Shown here in pieces: positions 27,151 through 38,404 of a stretch of 64,000 nt of DNA. This DNA is from Cantharellus purpuraceus (lineage: Eukaryota > Basidiomycota > Agaricomycetes > Cantharellales > Hydnaceae): the NCBI GenBank assembly GCA_025174535.1, contig JALBUN010000045.1, positions 1,054,001-1,118,000 on the forward strand, in the 5' to 3' direction. Positions within the stretch are counted from its first letter, which is position 1. Every line of letters starts with the position of its first letter. The notes below the pieces were generated by a model. That model was not told where the DNA came from, made no database searches, and saw only the letters and a program-made list of their open reading frames with translations. The translations under genes were made by a program, and so were the position numbers.

Positions 27151-27430
27151 ATGCGTTAAATAGTGGCCTAAGTATTATCGGGAAAATCAGTGGCCATAAC
27201 ATTTCTGGAGACGGTGCATCATCACACGGAGATGCTCAAGACATTTTCAACGGTTCCATCGCACTATCCGCGCTTTGGGTGAGACGTAACTCTGTCTTCC
27301 ACATGATTTTCCATTCAAATTCAGGACATCGCACAAGAATTGACCAAGTTCTCTTCGCTCGCGGCCAATCACGCCGATGGATGCTCATTTAGGAGGATGT
27401 CAACAACGCGTCAGATATACACCTTGTGAG
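27113..27430 (+). CDS. Possible small secreted protein gene
   Basis: A short start exon (MAIKTLFILSILQCV) resembles a signal peptide. Downstream the plus strand is open through 'SGHNISGDGASSHGDAQDIF' and 'NGSIALSALW', and a well-formed intron (GTGAGACG...TTCAG, about 27280-27326) joins it to 'DIAQELTKFSSLAANHADG'. The splice between the signal exon and the second exon does not keep frame in the simplest model. It overlaps the weak minus-strand candidate only at its beginning. Family unknown. Confidence 0.3.
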
Positions 27431-27580
27431 TTAAGGCAATTTTGATCTGATTGACTTGGTGCGACATGTATGAGATAATCGCAAGTATTGTATACCGACG
27501 AGTAATGAGGACTACACGCGCTGAAGCGCTCAGCCACTCGCGGAGTTTTCTCGTGCTCTGTAGCTCGGCGTGTTCCAATC

Positions 27581-29563
27581 ATGGCTGTTGTCGACGTTAT
27601 TGACCTCACAGTTCCCTCTCCAACGTTGTCTACTATTGCACTTCCTGATGTACAGGCATCGCGCGAAGCAAGGCGGAAAAGACAAAGAGACGAACGAAAG
27701 CGTGATCGTCGCGAACAACACGGGAAAGAGCACGAGGATCAGAGGCATAACGGCTTCTGGGAACATGACAGATTTTTGGAAGAGGACAACCATCATGATG
27801 CGAAGAAGAGAAAGAGGGACCATGCTGCAAGTGTTACACGAAGCCCGAGAGGACGGCAACGTTCTCTAACGCCTCCTTTGTTTACGATTGATACCATTGG
27901 GGATCCTTCTCTCTTCATTCCGCCTCCGGAGGAGCCTATATCAATAGACCCGGTCCCTGTGCACGTTATGGCTAAACCCCCTCTCGAATCTGTCGTTGCA
28001 CAGTCCATTGAATCCCCAGGTGAAAACGGACTACTATTACCGGCTCATGTAACCGTATCTGCACATGAATCTGCACCTGTCCCCAATGAGGATCCTCAGT
28101 TGTCACCTGATTCGGATGCGTCTGGGATTGATTTCTTGGATGATGACGATCTTGCTGTGGTATGCCAGTGTGTTCTCCTTAAACTGTGGCTTGTCTAAAC
28201 TTTCATTGTTAGGGTGCACCTCGCTATTTCCACGACACTACTACGCAAACCAAGTCCACTCGCCTCCGTGGACCGTGCACAACCTGCGGCGACGACGATC
28301 ACAACTTCAAGACCTGCCCTAACATGATTGTGAGACTCCGTAGTGCGATTTAGTTGTTTATATAGACTGAAACTTTCTTAGTGTATGACATGCGGTGCTC
28401 GAAACGAGCACGGGTCCCGGAGTTGTCCTATTCTCCGCTTTTGCTGGAGTTGCAAAGCGAAGGGACATCTTGCAAAAGTGCGTTTTTTTTTTGATGTATT
28501 GTAGCTACCATTCACAGCAGGCAAACTTCAGGACTGTCCAAGCGTTGGGGAAAAGGATCTACGTCAACTCAATCGTCAAGACTGTGAAAGATGCGGCTCG
28601 TGGAAGCACCACGGAACTGTTCGTGCATCTCAGGCATTCATCATGTGTTTTCCTGACCTTGAACCAGAACTGTCCTTCTCTTTGGCGCATTTACACGTAT
28701 CTAACAGATGCAGAACGAGACGCTGTTTTAACTGAGAGGGAATCAAGGTGTCAACTCGGCTTTGACAATGGGGGCGAAGGCTACATTGGGCGTGACCGTT
28801 GGTGCTACAATTGTGGAGGAAATGGACACCTTGGAGATGTACGCCTCTGTTTGCCAGACTTTTTCTCTATTTGTTTCACAGAAGCACACTTTAGGATTGC
28901 GACCGAGCACCACCTCCTTATGATCGTCCCAATGAATATTCGGCGTTTGGCTCCTTTAACGAACTTAGCGGGCCTTTCGCATCGTCACCGTCCGCTGTCC
29001 CTGCAGTCCATCGACCGCCGAGACCATGGGAAGAGGGCCAATTTGACGATGGACATGGCTTTTTCGCCGAAAGTAACGTAGGTAAAAAGAGTCGCGAAAA
29101 TACCATGGCCAAAGCTCGGGAAGCACAGAGGCTGTTAGAGGAAGCCAATGACGAAACTGATTGGTTCAGCATGAATCGCCCTGGATCGACAAAAGAAAAG
29201 GCCAAGGGAAAGTCACCTTCTCGAGGGATGTCTGGATTACCGCCCAAGCCTGCACCGCCGACAATCCACTTTGGCTTACCGGATTCCAGTGTTTCTCAAG
29301 CACCAACGGAGTATGATAACCGCGAGAGACTACCTGCTCGGCCGTCCCTCCATGATCGCATAGACATGGATGACAGACGACCCATAGAAACCTCATATAA
29401 CAAGGATCGTGGGGGACAGAGAGACAGAGAGATGGGTAGAGAGGATGCAGAACTACGCTGCAGAGACAGCGACAGGGGAGACACAGGATATTATCCGTCG
29501 TGTGATGAGCCACGCTGGGATGGCAGTCGATGGCGAGGTGGCTATGACCGTTATAGTCGTTAG
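27581..29563 (+). CDS. AIR1: CCHC zinc-knuckle protein, AIR1/AIR2-like
   Basis: After a long charged N-terminus (Arg/Lys/Glu-rich, about residues 25-90) and an acidic stretch ('SGIDFLDDDDLAV'), the exons encode a string of zinc knuckles: 'CTTCGDDDHNFKTCP', 'CMTCGARNEHGSRSCP', 'CWSCKAKGHLAKDCP', 'CERCGSWKHHGTE' and 'WCYNCGGNGHLGDDC'. This order is that of Air1/Air2, the RNA-binding subunits of the TRAMP polyadenylation complex that feeds nuclear RNA to the exosome. The C-terminal region is Arg/Asp/Gly-rich and ends YDRYSR. Short introns lie between the knuckles. The knuckle array is certain; the TRAMP role is by family. Confidence 0.85.
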
Positions 29564-29680
29564 GGTGTTATGAGTTCTATGTTACTTTGTATGTGAAAGG
29601 ATGTGATTATGTTACATGCCATACGTAATTCGACTTGTGACGAGTGACCCTTCCACAAATCGCGCTAGGCAGCCTCCACT

Positions 29681-30992
29681 ATGTCATTTGCACACGCACC
29701 AGTATCAAAAGGCATGTGGGCGCATGTCGTTACCCGAGACGATGCTGAGGCTTCACTGAACGTGCAGGAATGATGGTGGGACTGGGCGCTGCGTCTCTCT
29801 TGTCCTCTCTCTTCGATGTGAAGCCCTATTTTCACCTACAGGTCCTCAGCTTTGCTCCAATATACACTGTCCAATCATTCTCATGTTTTTTTATCCGCCT
29901 GTACAGCTAGTTCCACACTTCTCGAAACACCACCAGGTTGGTTTCTTGTAGTTACTGCCAGTCACATTTACGAGCTCCTCACTGCTACTTGCCCAAAGTA
30001 TTGGCGTCTGCTCTCGCAGCACTTGGCCTGCACGAACTCAAGCGTTCTTCTACTCATGGAGCTTATTTTATACAATGCGTCAGTCAATGTGGAAAGACAA
30101 TTTGGTAGTGTCAAATTTGCAGTACGTCTGCTATAGTATGGTCACCCCAAGTCTTTGCTCATTAGGACATCTGACTCGGAAGTCCTTCATCACTGTGTCT
30201 GCTCTTCTCTCTTCAACGCTATCATTTATTACATTGCTCGCTCTCCACCGGTTAGGGATCAACTACTTACCCGCTGGACCGACATCGATTATATTCAGCA
30301 TCCTCTACCAATATTATCGATTAGTTCCTTCTGCATATACGTTCCAGATATTTGCTCTCAAATTTTCCAACAAGTCGTTCCTTTATATTCTTGCACTTCA
30401 GGTGAGTATATATATATATATATATTGCATCAATTCTCTCGCAGCTGATAATTCACGAAAGTGTGCAACAAGTCACCTCCCCGGCTCCGTAGTTGTTGCC
30501 ATCGTGGGTATACTAACAGGCCAACTCTATCGAGCAGACGTACTTGGTCTTAAAAGTTATCGCCTTCCGCTGTCAGCGCAGAACATTGGCACACGCTACC
30601 TTCTTCCACTGATAGGTTCTACGCGCTCCCCGAGACGATCGAATCTGGCCATCCCTGATGAAAGCATACAGCAAGCAGAAGATATTGAGCCCATTACTAC
30701 TGCTCGTCAGCAAACGGCTGGGGCGCCTGCGGGCCTCAGAGCAACACAAGATACTCCGAACGCGAATGGCGGGCCTAATGTGCCGGCTGCACGTGCATCC
30801 ATGATGAGTCAATGGATGAACGAACTAACAGGACGAGGCACTACCGGTGGAATACGTGTACCCACGGAGGCTGAGATTAGCCAGGTTGCCAGTATGTTTC
30901 CTGATTTGCCAAGACAGTCTGTGGTCGGTGCACTGCAACGAAGTCCAAACATTGAACGCGCTGTAGAGACACTTTTAGGAAGTGCAACATGA
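29681..30992 (+). CDS. DSC2/UBAC2-like rhomboid pseudoprotease with C-terminal UBA/CUE domain
   Basis: Reads MSFAHAPVSKG + MMVGLGAASLLSSLFDVKP, 'FHLQLVPHFSKHHQYWRLL', 'SVLLLMELILYNASVNVERQF' and 'KFITV'-like hydrophobic segments, i.e. the rhomboid-like membrane domain with several helices (to about 30,560). The C-terminus has 'VPTEAEISQVASMFPDLPRQ' followed by an ERAVETLL helix, a UBA/CUE-type ubiquitin-binding domain. Such proteins sit in the ER/Golgi membrane and work with RING ligases (Dsc complex in fungi, gp78 partner UBAC2 in animals). The N-terminal exon requires a GC-AG intron (29712-29767). Its 3' end is only 30 bp from that of the convergent eIF3d gene. Confidence 0.82.
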
Positions 30993-31022
30993 TATACAGG
31001 CATCAAGGTTAATAGCACTGCT

Positions 31023-33050
31023 CTAGCTTGTCGATTCGTGTTCGTCTCCCTCTAGCACGCCTTCCTCCTCTCCTTCGTCCTCCCCTGTGAAAGCCGACAT
31101 GGGCACAGAATACAATCTGATGACAGGCTGAAACTTCTTTAGCATTTCCTCAAGATCGATCATAATTGCATGCCACATACCCGATTAGGGTCTTTGATCA
31201 AGACATACTTGCCCTCGGGTTGCTTCAAACAGAGATCCGTGACGGTTCTGACAATGCCCCATCCATTAGCTAGAGACACATTGAGCTGGCCAGCGAAATC
31301 GCTAGGTCGCAAGGTGACGGTGCTCAAAATCACATGGCGCCACTTGTCCTTGGGATTTGCTCGCGACACGTAGCTACGGATGACAAATTTACTTCTGCAG
31401 ATTGTGCATTAAATAGCGAACATACCCAATTTTTAAAGTCTCAGCGCCCGCCAAGATGCTCTGGACGGCCCATCTGGCCAATTTGCAGCTGTTGTTCTTC
31501 ATCTCCGTGGCAACGACGGCACCACGTTGACTGTCCAACTTTGTACGCCAATCAGGAGCACCACCTGCGCCTGGCGCTCTGGAGTCGAATTCGTTCAGGG
31601 TTCGAATGGTCATGAAGCCCTCGCTACTACCAGGCATGAAGGCGTCCACCTCAGTCCTGAGGGCGAGTTTCATATCCTCACCCTCGGTGATACCAAGATC
31701 GTACACGCGATAGCGGAATCCACAAGATGCCAATGGCTCCACCTCATCCGGACTATAAAAAGGATTTGGTTTCGAAAAATCGAACGACTGGTCCTCCTTA
31801 ACAGTCTGGAACATATAATTTTGGTTCACATAGGTAGCTTCAACGGATAGCGCGCCGGCAGAATTGATAGAGTCCTTGTCGTCATTGGGAGGGTCACTCG
31901 CATTTTCGTTGACGGTGATAATATCTACCCAGGGGATGCTTAATGGAGGCATGGATTCTTATTTAATTACTCTTACCGAAGGGACCTCCATCTCGTTTGT
32001 CAAGGAAAACCTTGTCGCCTTCACGAAGAACAACGATGTCCCAAGGATAGACTGACCTCGGCGCGCACATAAGGAGACTGAGAATGGCATCGGTCGCATA
32101 AATCTTTGCGTTATCTTTCCGTGCAAGCTGATAGAATAAAACATGAGAGGCAGACACAATAAATACAATATATCTTGCAAACCTGCTGGATTACGGGGTC
32201 GTCGGATGTAGTGGGATTGTAACGCAACCTATCGACTGCCTGGAGAGGTTTCTCCATTTTTGTGCTCACGCGGTCATAAACCTTGTCCCATGCGAACAAC
32301 CGTCCATAAGAGTCACTGTCCCCACTGTAAGCTGAAGACAAGGATGCACAAGGACAAAAATGTACACAGTCTCCGGCTCATCAACGTCGAGCCTCAATTT
32401 AGCCAGTCGCACAAAGTCGATTTCTTCGAGCATTTTCCAGTTCGGGTCAATAGCCACCGACGATTCGCGAACACGAGAACTCTAGCGACAAGGGGATTAA
32501 GCAAAGAAGAGGACGAAATGAAGTAAACTACCTTTTCCCAGTCTCGCCATCCCCTCCTTCCACCGCGCATGGCGCCAGCATTCCGCCCGCCCTGGTTGTA
32601 CGCACCTCCACGTCCACCACGCTGTGCGCCCCTTCCTGCAGCAGTACCAGCGCCCCTCGCTGTTCCTCTACCCCTACCAAATCCAGTCACACCGCCCCGC
32701 CGCGGGGGTGCAGTTTTGTTGTCTACAAGAGAGAAGGACGCCTCGTCCTCAACGTGGAAGTAAGCAAATGCGCTGGCAGTTCCTGACCCAAACGCTGTCT
32801 GCTCTCGCCCCCTCCCGCTATAGCGGGTGCCGCCCCGTGTGGCACCAGCTGTAGTGGGTTGCGCCGAGCCCGCGCGGGCTGCGCCTTCGATATCATTCCA
32901 GTCTGCGAACCGGCCAAGCTTGTCAGACTTAGAGTACGGGGCATACGGTATGTCCTTGAACTGCGAAGGTAGATGAGAAGATGAGGGCCCCCATGCACCA
33001 TCCTGATTGTCGTGGATCTCTGGAAGTGAAAATGAAGGAGTGTTGCTCAT
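31023..33050 (-). CDS. eIF3d: Translation initiation factor eIF3 subunit d
   Basis: Starts MSNTPSFSLPEIHDNQDGAW and contains 'PYAPYSKSDKLGRFADW', a long Gly/Arg-rich stretch (about residues 110-185), 'DPNWKMLEEIDFVRLAKL', 'YGRLFAWDKVYDRVSTKMEK', 'NAKIYATDAILSLLMCAPRS', 'PWDIVV' and 'FLDKRDGGP'. Further on are 'QNYMFQTVKEDQSFDFSKPN' and 'FMTIRTLNEFDSRAPGAGG', then 'PSDFAGQLNVSLANGWGIVR'. The acidic tail ends EGDEHESTS at 31023. eIF3d is the cap-binding-fold subunit of the eIF3 complex acting in translation initiation on the 40S subunit. The family is certain. The RG-rich segment is the RNA-binding part and is simple in sequence, so small errors there are possible. Confidence 0.94.
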
Positions 33051-33133
33051 AGTTTCTTTTTTTTTCTGCAGGCAATGGAGCTGTATAGTCACGCTTGATC
33101 CTGTGGGTGACTGAGGGCGATGTGGCGTCAAAG
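33051..33133. promoter_or_regulatory. Short bidirectional promoter, eIF3d / IST3
   Basis: Only 83 bp lie between the eIF3d start (-) and the inferred IST3 start (+). A run of A/T (33052-33066) is the only obvious element; no TATA box is visible. Confidence 0.45.
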
Positions 33134-34112
33134 ATGAAGTTCGTACTTGTGCCCTTCCACTTATTCTAGGGCTAACTAGCTGTTCAACTTCTGCCAGTGT
33201 GGTGCGCGAGATCAACCAGATCAACCAGATTGAGCTCAGTCTTGGGTCAAGTTCTGCATCATGGCATGACGATTACAAGGGTTCGTCTGGCAAATTGATT
33301 GGGAAAAACTACGATCTTACAATCCATTAAACAGACTCTGCATACATACACGTCGGCGGTTTAGACTATGAGTTGACGGAAGGTGATGTGATTGTAATAT
33401 TCTCCCAGTGCGTAAAGACATTTTTAGAGAACGACGATCATCTGGACGCCTACTCCAGGTTTGGCGAAGTCATGGATGTGAATATGCCAAGAGATAAGAG
33501 TACAGGCAAATCCAAAGGTTTCGCGTTTCTGATGTACGAAGACCAACGTTCCACGGTTCTTGCCGTGGATAACTTGAACGGTGCCAAAGTACGAGGTCGG
33601 ACACTCAAAGTAGATCATGTCAGGAGTTACAAGCAACCGAAGATCAAAGCAGAAGACGGTGAATTTATAGAGAGGGACGAACAGAGTCTCAACGCGAAGC
33701 CTGAACTGATTTACGGTGCGTTGTTCTTAGCGCTGGTATCGTTGGAACATGCTGAATGTTTAAAACGAAAGATGACACCGCGTCTGAATCATCCGTGTCG
33801 TCTGTGCCATCTATAGACCCAGAAGATCCTATGCGTGACTATTTGTTGCAACGGAGGAGAGAGGAGAAGGCAAAAAGGAAGGGGAAGAACAAAGACAAGA
33901 GCAAGGTGAAAAAAGCCAGGAAAGCGGATGAGACACCAGAGGAACGGCGAGCCAGAAAAGAGAGGAAGCGCGCAAAAAGGGCGGCAAAAGTACGTGGGGA
34001 GAGAGCTGCTTCGCATGACGAGACGAGGCGAGAACGCCGACATGGGCATGCGTTGGCGGATGAGAAGGGGTATCGACGAGGTAGCCATCATGACATGGAG
34101 GGTCCTTTATAA
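33134..34112 (+). CDS. IST3: IST3/SNU17, RES-complex RRM protein
   Basis: Coding begins with a 5-nt exon ATGAA (33134-33138) spliced at GTTCGT...TGCCAG to 33198, giving MNVVREINQINQIELSLG, the conserved start of Ist3/Snu17/RBMX2 proteins. The RRM follows: 'AYIHVGGLDYELTEGDV' (RNP2), 'KGFAFLMYEDQRS' (RNP1) and 'LNGAKVRGRTLKVDHV'. Then comes 'YKQPK' and a C-terminal Arg/Lys/Glu-rich tail ending MEGPL. The protein is part of the RES complex of the U2 snRNP/Bact spliceosome and helps splicing and nuclear retention of pre-mRNA. Without the microexon no Met exists in this frame upstream of the RRM, which is why that start was chosen. Confidence 0.9.
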
Positions 34113-34762
34113 CAAAATTTCCCAGTGAACTGTTAGAGAAGAGTTCTGCAGCTCGAATTCAGGAGCCTCTGTTGGACACGTCACGGCGTAAGGGTTCCCT
34201 AGAACCTCGAGAGCAGGAGTGATTACTGTATTCTGACCATGGCAGAGCACAGACGGCATAAGCTCGTTGTACATGTGCCTATCCACAATATTAGGCGTCT
34301 AGTGCCTATTGACTGCCTAGAGTAATACGCCGCTATGAAATGTAAGCGATCTGGTAAATAGATGTTATATGCGCAAGTATAGCACATAGCCTGCGTGCAA
34401 AATTGGTCAGCGATAGGGTATATAGTACCACATAAAACCTTGAGACAATGCATCAGGACTGTCGGACTTCGAATCGTGACAGACGCGCCAGACTGCTGGC
34501 CGTGTTCTGATTTAGTTGTTCTCCTCTATCTTCCTCCTCTTCATTCTTTAAACGTTTAATCCCTTCATCCTCATAGGTCATCTTAAAGTCAAGGATCTCG
34601 ACGTTAGTTGTATATCACGCCAGGACGCGAATTCATCTACTGTAAGCCCCGTCTCACTGTTCTGAATCAATCCACTGAAACTCGCAAACAAACGCTTAGC
34701 TTAACCCTTTCTCCAAGTCCTACCAAGATTTCTACTCGTGACGACCATATTTTCACCCCACA
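34113..34762. other. Intergenic region
   Basis: This 650-bp stretch contains no supportable gene. It must hold the IST3 3' end and the promoter of the beta-helix protein gene; T/C-rich stretches near 34515-34565 and 34690-34760 look like a fungal promoter/5' leader. Confidence 0.45.
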
Positions 34763-36545
34763 TGCTGCCTAATGATGCTCTGTATCGCTCCCATTCTCAT
34801 TCTACTTCAAAGAGGAACTCAAAGTGCGTCCATTTCGAAGAGTGTAAACATTAACTTATCGTCACACCCAGGGTGAACTCGCGATCAAGCTGCGAGCCTG
34901 CAGATCCAGTTGGCAATGTGACCGAAAGGCTTAACCAACTCCTCAGTTCCGGGGGAGCAGGCTATACCCTTAGTCTTTGCCCCAACCAGAACTATCCAAT
35001 CACCGCGGCTCTCCAGTTCACAGCCCAAAACCAAGAGATAAGCACTCAGGGCCTACCCACGGACAACTCGAGAGCCATGCTGACTATCATCGGTCCTGCA
35101 CTACAATCTAACCAGCCCAACCATACAACGGCAATTCAAGGGCAGTGTGCAGCTTGCAATGGAGTCAAGTTGAGACATATACAGGTGTTATCTCATCGCT
35201 CTATTGCACCTGTGTGATTTTGACAATCCCCAAGATTAACGGCACTCGTCTCGGTGCACCAGCTGTTGATGGTGGGGCTAACATTGAAATGGGTGGAGCA
35301 ACGTTTGGGCAAGTTGTGGAATATGTTCGCTCCTTTGACCCTCGCTCGTGGTCTTGTCTACATATTGCGGAGGGGGGCCTCAAATGTTCCAATGTCATTG
35401 TACAGAACAATGATATTGGACCATGCGGATCAGATGCCTTCTTCCAATGGGCAGATGGTATCTCAGTGGCATGTGCTAGCACGATTGTCAGGAACAATCT
35501 TGTAAATACACCCACCGATGGGGGCATTGTTTTATTTGGTTCGCCAGGATCATTGGTAGAAAACAATACTATATGGGTAGAAAACGTGAGTTCAACTGAT
35601 AGCCTCCCGTTTGCCTTTCGTTGATAGCTCACAACCAGAACACGCTACTCGGAGGAATAGTAAGAGGGTCACAGATATATTTGTGACATTTGCTGAGGTT
35701 TCCACAGAACATGGTGGATTATGAGCCATGGCTTGGCGACTACGATGGGACTATTGTGCGACAGAATAACTTTATTGGTGGTTTGGCCACAAGCTCTCCA
35801 ACAAGTCCAGAAGACACTAAAGGGACTAACGATCATAATGCTATTATCAAGTAAGTGTACTGTTCAACATGCTAGCAGATGTGTATATCATATATCATTC
35901 ACTTGTTTTCAGAATAGGTATCGCAATGGGACCTCGCATATGGTTTGGAAACCATTTCATGGCTAATGTTTCGCATGGTGCGATGGTGAAAGATAATCGT
36001 TTTGAAGGTGCCGTAAGTGCAGCGTCTTATAGTTCCCATTGGTCACCTTGTTGAAGCCCTAATATCAGTTTGGTTATGCGATGGCGATCTCGTCTGCTCG
36101 CAACTTCACGGTCCAGAACAACATCCTCGTTGGCAATACATCATTTATTGGTTCTCGAGGACCCAATTGCTCTTCCATCACTACGCCCACATCTCAACCT
36201 TTTGTTGCCCAGATGAACAATATCTCTCAGTCATTATTACAAAATGACTTCGCGAATATCACGGACGGCGACGGTCTCCCGTGCATTGTGCCTCCTCAAG
36301 GTGGAAATTACTGGCCGTTCGGACCAAGCCATGACCCTAGTGCGCCACCAGCGGTGCCTAGCCAGTCTAGCGCTGCTCCCACCACCACCCATCAAAGCAT
36401 CAGCACTGGAGTGAGGGTTGGCATCGCCATTGGTGTCATTACGGGCGTCCTTTTTATTGCTATCCTCACGTGGTTTATTCGCAGGCGGACGATTACTCGA
36501 CGGAATAGGAGCCGCCAGATGGCTCCGGCGTCCAGATATACATGA
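34763..36545 (+). CDS. Cell-surface right-handed beta-helix protein with one transmembrane helix
   Basis: The extracellular part reads 'CEPADPVGNVTERLNQLLSS', 'GYTLSLCPNQNYPITAALQF', then parallel beta-helix rungs such as 'GLKCSNVIVQNNDIGPCG', 'STIVRNNLVNTPTDGGIVLF', 'SLVENNTIWVEN', 'GTIVRQNNFIGG' and 'NFTVQNNILVGNTSF'. The xxV(x)NN repeats are typical of pectate-lyase-like beta-helices. A Ser/Thr/Pro linker is followed by 'VGIAIGVITGVLFIAILTWF' (transmembrane) and a short basic tail RRRTITRRNR. Many N-glycosylation sequons are present. The first exon is uncertain: the frame-compatible start (34763) gives no signal peptide, while MMLCIAPILILLQ at 34773 looks like one but is out of frame by the simplest splice. 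No enzymatic residues could be assigned. Confidence 0.75.
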
Positions 36546-36777
36546 TCAGTGGCCTATTGGGATTGGATGGAACAGTCCCTGGATCATCTCGACAGCATTG
36601 TATCCTCATGCATCCCGGCGACTCGCGGGTCTCTATGTATCCATTTGAAACTGCACGACCAACTGAATGATTGATTACCTTGAACTTTAGAATAGAACTT
36701 CCTATCAATTTGAGTGTACAATGTTATGAACCTCAAGACCATATATAAGTACTATATGATATATGATAATTATTACT

Positions 36778-37073
36778 TGTTTGCTAAGCGGGAGCCTGTT
36801 TGTAAGGAGCCAGTCTTGACCGGAGACGGAGTGCAATACTATCTCCGACCAAACATTACACTGAGGCAAGGGTTGAACCTGTTGATCGAAGGTGGGTAAG
36901 AGTTCGAGTTCGTCACATTTACAAGTTGTACTACCCGTTCTTAAATACAATTATGTAGCTATTATACTCTCGAAGTGGTTAGTTGAACAATTATAATCTT
37001 TGAATACTCGTTGCAACAAAAAGACATCTGACCTGCTAATTGGAACTCAGCCGGATTGCTGCTCTTTCCAACA
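36778..37073 (-). repeat. Ty1/copia 3' LTR
   Basis: On the minus strand this 296-bp unit starts TGTTGG and ends AAACA. It is preceded on that strand by a polypurine tract (AATTGAGGGGGAGTG, 37074-37090) of the kind found next to copia 3' LTRs. A copia RNase H remnant lies further upstream in the same orientation. No partner LTR is in the window. Confidence 0.75.
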
Positions 37074-37090
37074 CTCCCCCTCAATTTGGC

Positions 37091-37917
37091 TCATCCTCTT
37101 TGAAACCATACTTGCTGCATAGGTACTTGTGCTGATTGACCTCCAGACCTTTTGTTAGACGCTTGTTCGGAATCATGTCAGTATACAATATTCTGATGTA
37201 TAGGAGATATACATCAGGATTTCAATGATACATAAAGCCAGGGAGTTACAATTTGGATATCTTAAAAGATTTCAGATGTGTGAAATTTTCATAAATATAA
37301 ACATATATTCTATATTTTAATAAACTTTAAAAGATGAGATATTTGGTTGAGATGAACATAATCATTTACATGGATATAATAGGAATGTCTGTATTAATAT
37401 AATTGGTATTATATAGGGTATTTAGATATACAAATACCAGGTGGGGATTAAAGATAGTTCAAATTATGTTACAAGTATTGTACAAGAAAGAATCAATGAT
37501 ATTTGGATGTTCCTTCAAGAGAGTTGCCACCACTAAATGGGGAAAAAACAATTATTTTTGAGAATTATGCCAAAATATCAAAATATGTTTTAATCTAGTA
37601 TATTGTGTAAAATTTGAGAATCATGTTGAAATATGAAAATAAGTTTGAATTGAAGTGTATTGTATAAAATTTGAGGAAAATAGGTTGTATATACGTATTT
37701 GTTGTATTTCTGAACAAGCGTCTTAGTAAGTCTGCTGGAATTTCCTTTGACCTGATGTATGCAAGTGCTACCTTGTTGGAGATCACTTTCTCGTGGATAA
37801 AGTGGTAAGCAATATTGATGTGTTTAGTCCTTGCATGATAGGTTGTGTTGTAGGATAATGTGATGGCACCTAGGTTATTGGAGTGAACAGTATATTCAAA
37901 CTGCCATGCTGACTCCT
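37091..37917 (-). pseudogene. Ty1/copia pol remnant (RNase H end)
   Basis: The minus-strand frame at 37660-37917 reads 'VHSNNLGAITLSYNTTYHAR' and 'TKHINIAYHFIHEKV' and 'AYIRSKEIPADLL'. This is the C-terminal copia RNase H (D-N-x-GAI; HxRTKHIDIxYHF; ADxLTK) in degraded form, with the ADILTK Thr-Lys replaced. The rest to the PPT is AT-rich 3' sequence with a tandem-like ATATT composition. It is cut at 37918 by the palindromic LTR structure. Confidence 0.75.
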
Positions 37918-38263
37918 TGTTATGACTATATTCATAAATGACCAGATCCCCGTCTGATCCACTCAGATCCCCATGCATATGAAATCTATACTCCATTTGG
38001 AAACCGCCACGTCTCCATCTACCTGTCCAATTGTCACCGCCGATTCCGCCCATCCATCCGAGTCCGATGGGGATGGATGTCTGGGTTCCTATGGTGATGC
38101 TGATGCATCAATCGGAACCAGAGACGGATGGGCGGAATTGGCGGTGACAATCGGACAGGTAGATGGAGATGTGGCGGTCTCCAAATGGAGTATAGATTTC
38201 ATATGCGTGGGGATCTGAGTGGATCGGACGGGGATCTGGTCGTTTATGAATATAGTCACAACA
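37918..38263. repeat. Palindromic pair of RT-1 LTR ends
   Basis: The segment begins TGTTATGACTATATTC and ends with nearly its reverse complement, GAATATAGTCACAACA. Arms of about 140 bp (37918-38057 and 38122-38263) match each other inverted, separated by about 65 bp. The right arm equals the start of the RT-1 LTR on the minus strand (compare 49916-50204), so this looks like the 3' LTR of RT-1, truncated and joined to an inverted LTR start. Confidence 0.7.
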
Positions 38264-38365
38264 GTATCTCTCCATTTAAGGCCGAGCCCCTGAGGCCTCA
38301 TGTCTGCGAATTGAATAAGTGAGACGGTTGGGCGCAGTTGGAGTTATACTGGGGGTCTGGAGACA

Positions 38366-38373
38366 TATAAAAG
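38366..38373 (+). promoter_or_regulatory. TATA box of the RT-1 antisense accessory gene
   Basis: TATAAAAG lies 32-39 bp upstream of the accessory-gene ATG (38405) and about 100 bp inside the element from the 3' LTR. Position and match are good for a core promoter with a very short leader. Activity is inferred. Confidence 0.5.
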
Positions 38374-38404
38374 GAGGGGCATGATTGAGGTCTTATCCTC
38401 AACA

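Noticed and set aside
30408..30425. (TA)n microsatellite as a possible regulatory or replication element
   Set aside because: It lies within an intron of the DSC2/UBAC2-like gene; nothing else supports a function.
37118..37600. AT-rich region as a centromere-like or satellite sequence
   Set aside because: It lies between a copia PPT/LTR and a copia RNase H in the expected place for degraded 3' internal sequence, with no tandem periodicity.
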